Source: Microbacterium enclense
GTDB taxonomy: Bacteria > Actinomycetota > Actinomycetes > Actinomycetales > Microbacteriaceae
Assembly (NCBI GenBank): GCA_038182865.1
Contig: CP116226.1
Location: 310,001 to 374,000 of the forward strand
Length of the DNA stretch: 64,000 bases
Reading direction: 5' to 3'
Positions 61,856 to 64,000 of this stretch are shown here, one piece after another. The notes under the pieces were generated by a model. It saw only the letters and a program-made list of their open reading frames with translations. It did no database searches and was not told the origin of the DNA. Position 1 is the first letter of the stretch, and each line of letters starts with the position of its first letter. The position numbers and the translations under genes were made by a program.

Positions 61856-63721
61856 TCAGTCCTGGGCGAACAGCGTCAGCGTGATCTCGCTGCCGTAGCG
61901 TCCGCTCTCGGCGTCCGCCGGGATGGTCAGCGACAGGTCGGCGCTGACGGCCGTCTCCCCGACCCGCTCCACGCGACCGGCGGACGCGAGGGTGGCGGGA
62001 CGCTCGAGGGTGGCCGTGTCACCCGCGTTCGCCCCGGCCTCGGAACGCGCGATGCGCGGCGTCCACGCGAGGTTCTCCGCACCGAAGGAACGGTTGCCCG
62101 CGACGAAAGCCGAGGCCGAGCCCGACAGGGTCCACCCGCGACCCTGGGCCTGGGCCTCGTTGCGAGTGTCATCGACGACGACCTCGGGGAGCACCGCAGC
62201 CCCGTCGGCGAACACGACCGGTCCCTCGAGAGCGGGCAGCGCCATGCTCAGCTGCCCCTCCGCGGCGACCAGCGGGACCGAGGCCTCGACGCCGACCGCG
62301 TCGCCCTCCGCCTCCGCGTGACCGAGGAAGTCGAAGATCGCTTCGCCCACATCGGTGTTGTCGAGGTATGCACCGCGGGCGAAGTCCCACTTCGTCGCGC
62401 GCGTCTCGAGCACCTCGGCACCCGCGCCCTTGGCGTAGAGCGGCACGAGGGCGTTGGTGTGGCCACCCGAGTGCCACGACACGTTCGGCAGATCGCCCGC
62501 CGAACCGGTCAGCGCCGTCCACCCCTGCGTCTCACCGGTACCGGGGCCGGCGAGGTAGCCGGTCTCGTGGTCGGCCGTGACGACGACGAGCGTCTCGTCC
62601 CAGCTCGAGTTCGCCTCGACCCACTCCGTGACCGCGTCGACCGAGTCGTTGAACGACAGCTGCTCTTCGACGATGCGTGTGGTCTGGTTGGCGTGACCCG
62701 CCCAGTCGACCGCGCCGCCCTCGACCATGAGGAAGAAGCCGTCCTCGTCCTTCTCGAGCACGTTGAGCGCGGCCTTGGCCGACGTGGCGAGCGAGGGGAC
62801 GTCCACATTCACGGCGTCGGTCCACGGCGCCACGGTCTTGTTCTGAACACCGGGCCGGTTGTACTGGAACGTCTCGGCGACGCGCGCGAGGCCGAACAGC
62901 TTGTCGGGGACGTTCTCGCCCGCCGCGACCTTCTCGAACTCGCTCTTGCTCTCGACGTACGAGAACGGCGTCTGCCCCTGCGTCACGCGGTCGAAGTCGG
63001 CCTGCGAGATCCACGACCCGGCACCGAAGTGCGAGGAGCGCGAGGTGTTGGCATCCGTGTAATTGGGGTGCCCGCCGCCGATGAGCACGTCGACGCCCGA
63101 ATCGATCATCTCGGTCGCGAGACCGTGGTAGTCGTTGCGGCTGGCGTTGTGCGCGATGAAGCCGGCCGGGGTGGCGTGGTTGAACGGCACGGAGGTGACG
63201 AGGCCGACCTTTTTGCCGACCTCGAGCGCCTGCTCGCCGACCGTCAGAAGACGCTCCCCGTCGGCGTCGAAACCGAGCGTGCCATTGGTCGTCTTCACGC
63301 CGGTGCCGAGCGCGGTACCCGCGGCGGCCGAGTCGGTCGCCCCCGACGCGACCCATCCGAAAGCGCCCCATGCCTCTTCGGGCGAGTACGAAGCACGGCC
63401 GCTGGCCGAGTAATGCGACTGGCCGACCTGCACGGGGAACGCGTCATAGACCTCGCTCGCCGTACCGGGGACCTTGGTTGCGACACCGCTGTTCGGGGTC
63501 ACCTCGACCTGTTGGTAGCTCACGCCGGTCTCATACAGACGAGCGGCGTCGAACTGGTTGTACCCGCCACCGTCCGAGATCAGGACGATGATGTTCTTGG
63601 GCAGGGCGGCCTCGTCGGTCTCAGCCGAGGCGGCGAGGGCGGGAGTCGCACCGAGGGCGACGCCCGCGACGGTGCTGAGGACGATCAGACGGCGCGTGCG
63701 TCCGGTCGTGCGCGTAGTCAT
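61856..63721 (-). CDS. phoA: Exported alkaline phosphatase with C-terminal WxL-like domain
   Basis: A 621-residue protein with a signal peptide (ending TPALA), the PhoA-type catalytic domain (IIVLISDGGG, the nucleophile Ser in GATDSAAAGTALGTG, MVEGGAVDWAGHAN and TADHET metal ligands, WHSGGHTNALVPLYA) to about residue 480, and an added C-terminal beta domain. That domain has GWTLSGSASAF (a WxL motif) and ends YGSEITLTLF, which fits the second WxL motif with its Trp replaced. The usual PhoA length is ~450. The fusion should hold the enzyme on the wall through the DUF916-like partner. AGAGAAG precedes the ATG. Confidence 0.9.
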   Translation of the reverse strand: MTTRTTGRTRRLIVLSTVAGVALGATPALAASAETDEAALPKNIIVLISDGGGYNQFDAARLYETGVSYQQVEVTPNSGVATKVPGTASEVYDAFPVQVGQSHYSASGRASYSPEEAWGAFGWVASGATDSAAAGTALGTGVKTTNGTLGFDADGERLLTVGEQALEVGKKVGLVTSVPFNHATPAGFIAHNASRNDYHGLATEMIDSGVDVLIGGGHPNYTDANTSRSSHFGAGSWISQADFDRVTQGQTPFSYVESKSEFEKVAAGENVPDKLFGLARVAETFQYNRPGVQNKTVAPWTDAVNVDVPSLATSAKAALNVLEKDEDGFFLMVEGGAVDWAGHANQTTRIVEEQLSFNDSVDAVTEWVEANSSWDETLVVVTADHETGYLAGPGTGETQGWTALTGSAGDLPNVSWHSGGHTNALVPLYAKGAGAEVLETRATKWDFARGAYLDNTDVGEAIFDFLGHAEAEGDAVGVEASVPLVAAEGQLSMALPALEGPVVFADGAAVLPEVVVDDTRNEAQAQGRGWTLSGSASAFVAGNRSFGAENLAWTPRIARSEAGANAGDTATLERPATLASAGRVERVGETAVSADLSLTIPADAESGRYGSEITLTLFAQD

Positions 63722-63831
63722 GGCTTCTCTTTCTGTTCCATAGGGGGTCACCGGCCGTCGGGCCGGCCAGAACCCACGGTGACGGAACAGGTCGTCCTGA
63801 GAACGACTCTCACCACACGCGCCCGTGAACA

Positions 63832-63861
63832 TTCAGCCCGCTCGTTCACCGTTCGGTGAAC
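63832..63861. promoter_or_regulatory. GTTCACC repeats, candidate PHO box
   Basis: GTTCACC-gttc-GGTGAAC (63844-63861) is a perfect inverted repeat and a further GTTCAC-type unit lies near 63832 on the minus strand. GTTCACC is the half-site of PhoP in Streptomyces, although there the units are direct repeats. It lies ~110 nt upstream of the phosphatase gene. Confidence 0.45.
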
Positions 63862-63907
63862 ACTGAGGTGAGATCTGGCGTCCGCGGGGAGAAAATGGCA
63901 CCATTCG

Positions 63908-63927
63908 CCCCCGCCGAGCGGCGGGGG
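63908..63927 (-). terminator. Hairpin after the partial gene at the window end
   Basis: CCCCCGCC pairs with GGCGGGGG around GAGC; in the minus direction a TTTT follows 14 nt later. Confidence 0.5.
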
Positions 63928-63936
63928 TCGGGAGCG

Positions 63937-64000
63937 CTACTCGGCGGGGTTCCGCGCCCGCGAGGGCTGCACCCGCGGCGGCTCGCCCGGCATCTTCGGA
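63937..64000 (-). CDS. 3' end of a gene cut by the window edge
   Basis: The last 20 codons of one minus-strand frame read KMPGEPPRVQPSRARNPAE before a TAG, with GC-ending codons, and a hairpin follows. The start and most of the gene lie outside the window, so the product cannot be named. Confidence 0.55.
   Translation of the reverse strand, partial: PKMPGEPPRVQPSRARNPAE

Overview
The window is about 70% GC, carries dense, mostly intact bacterial genes and has a strong preference for GC-ending codons. F420-type nitroreductase, PerM (DUF6350)-purN-purH order, CGNR and DesK/NarL-type regulators, LAXTG-like sorting signals and many leaderless promoters point to a Gram-positive actinobacterium. 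The very frequent heptamer GGATGCC/GGCATCC and the gene set fit Microbacteriaceae, most likely Microbacterium; this assignment is inference from style and not from a marker gene.

Region by region: 0.1-7.6 kb is a minus-strand sugar locus (LacI repressor, lipoprotein binding protein, two ABC permeases, GH130 enzyme, secreted glycosidase-like protein) with twin operators in front of the repressor. 7.8-19.3 kb is mostly housekeeping: a disulfide oxidoreductase, DUF1697, purH-purN-perM, an F420-type reductase, an AzgA-type purine permease, sucCD and a lipoprotein. 19.4-31.2 kb is accessory and regulatory: a DesK/DesR-like two-component system, an MFS exporter sharing an operator with an orphan YefM-type antitoxin, a hydrolase/MarR pair, three genes broken by single-base frameshifts, a TetR/esterase pair with well-placed operators, an erm rRNA methylase behind a complete-looking attenuator with a leader peptide, and a small efflux protein.

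31.3-44.5 kb holds an FAD monooxygenase, a GH39-like protein that has lost both expected catalytic glutamates, and two inverted copies of a two-gene module (secreted protein with a hydrophobic hairpin, plus a translationally coupled small membrane protein), with six unrelated genes between them. Then come a Met/Cys-rich copper-storage-like protein, a LysR/DMT-transporter pair, a cupin and an HTH regulator. 44.5-50.7 kb is a five-gene minus-strand operon with overlapping stops and starts (APC permease, berberine-bridge-type flavoenzyme, membrane protein, hydrolase with an LPATG-like N terminus, penicillin-binding-like lipoprotein), facing a second serine-hydrolase lipoprotein.

52.5-60.2 kb contains LysE, an FAD oxidoreductase with a ligand-less Rieske-like tail, TetR, a YbaK-type protein bracketed by two long intergenic palindromes (a third copy lies at 16.2 kb), an acyl-CoA dehydrogenase, an AI-2E-type permease and an ATP-dependent DNA ligase. 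60.3-63.7 kb is a WxL-type cell-surface operon: alkaline phosphatase with a C-terminal WxL-like domain, a DUF916-like membrane protein and a small LALTG protein. The best candidates for under-described biology are the duplicated secreted/membrane module, the phosphatase-WxL trio, and the erm attenuator with its link to the two-component system.
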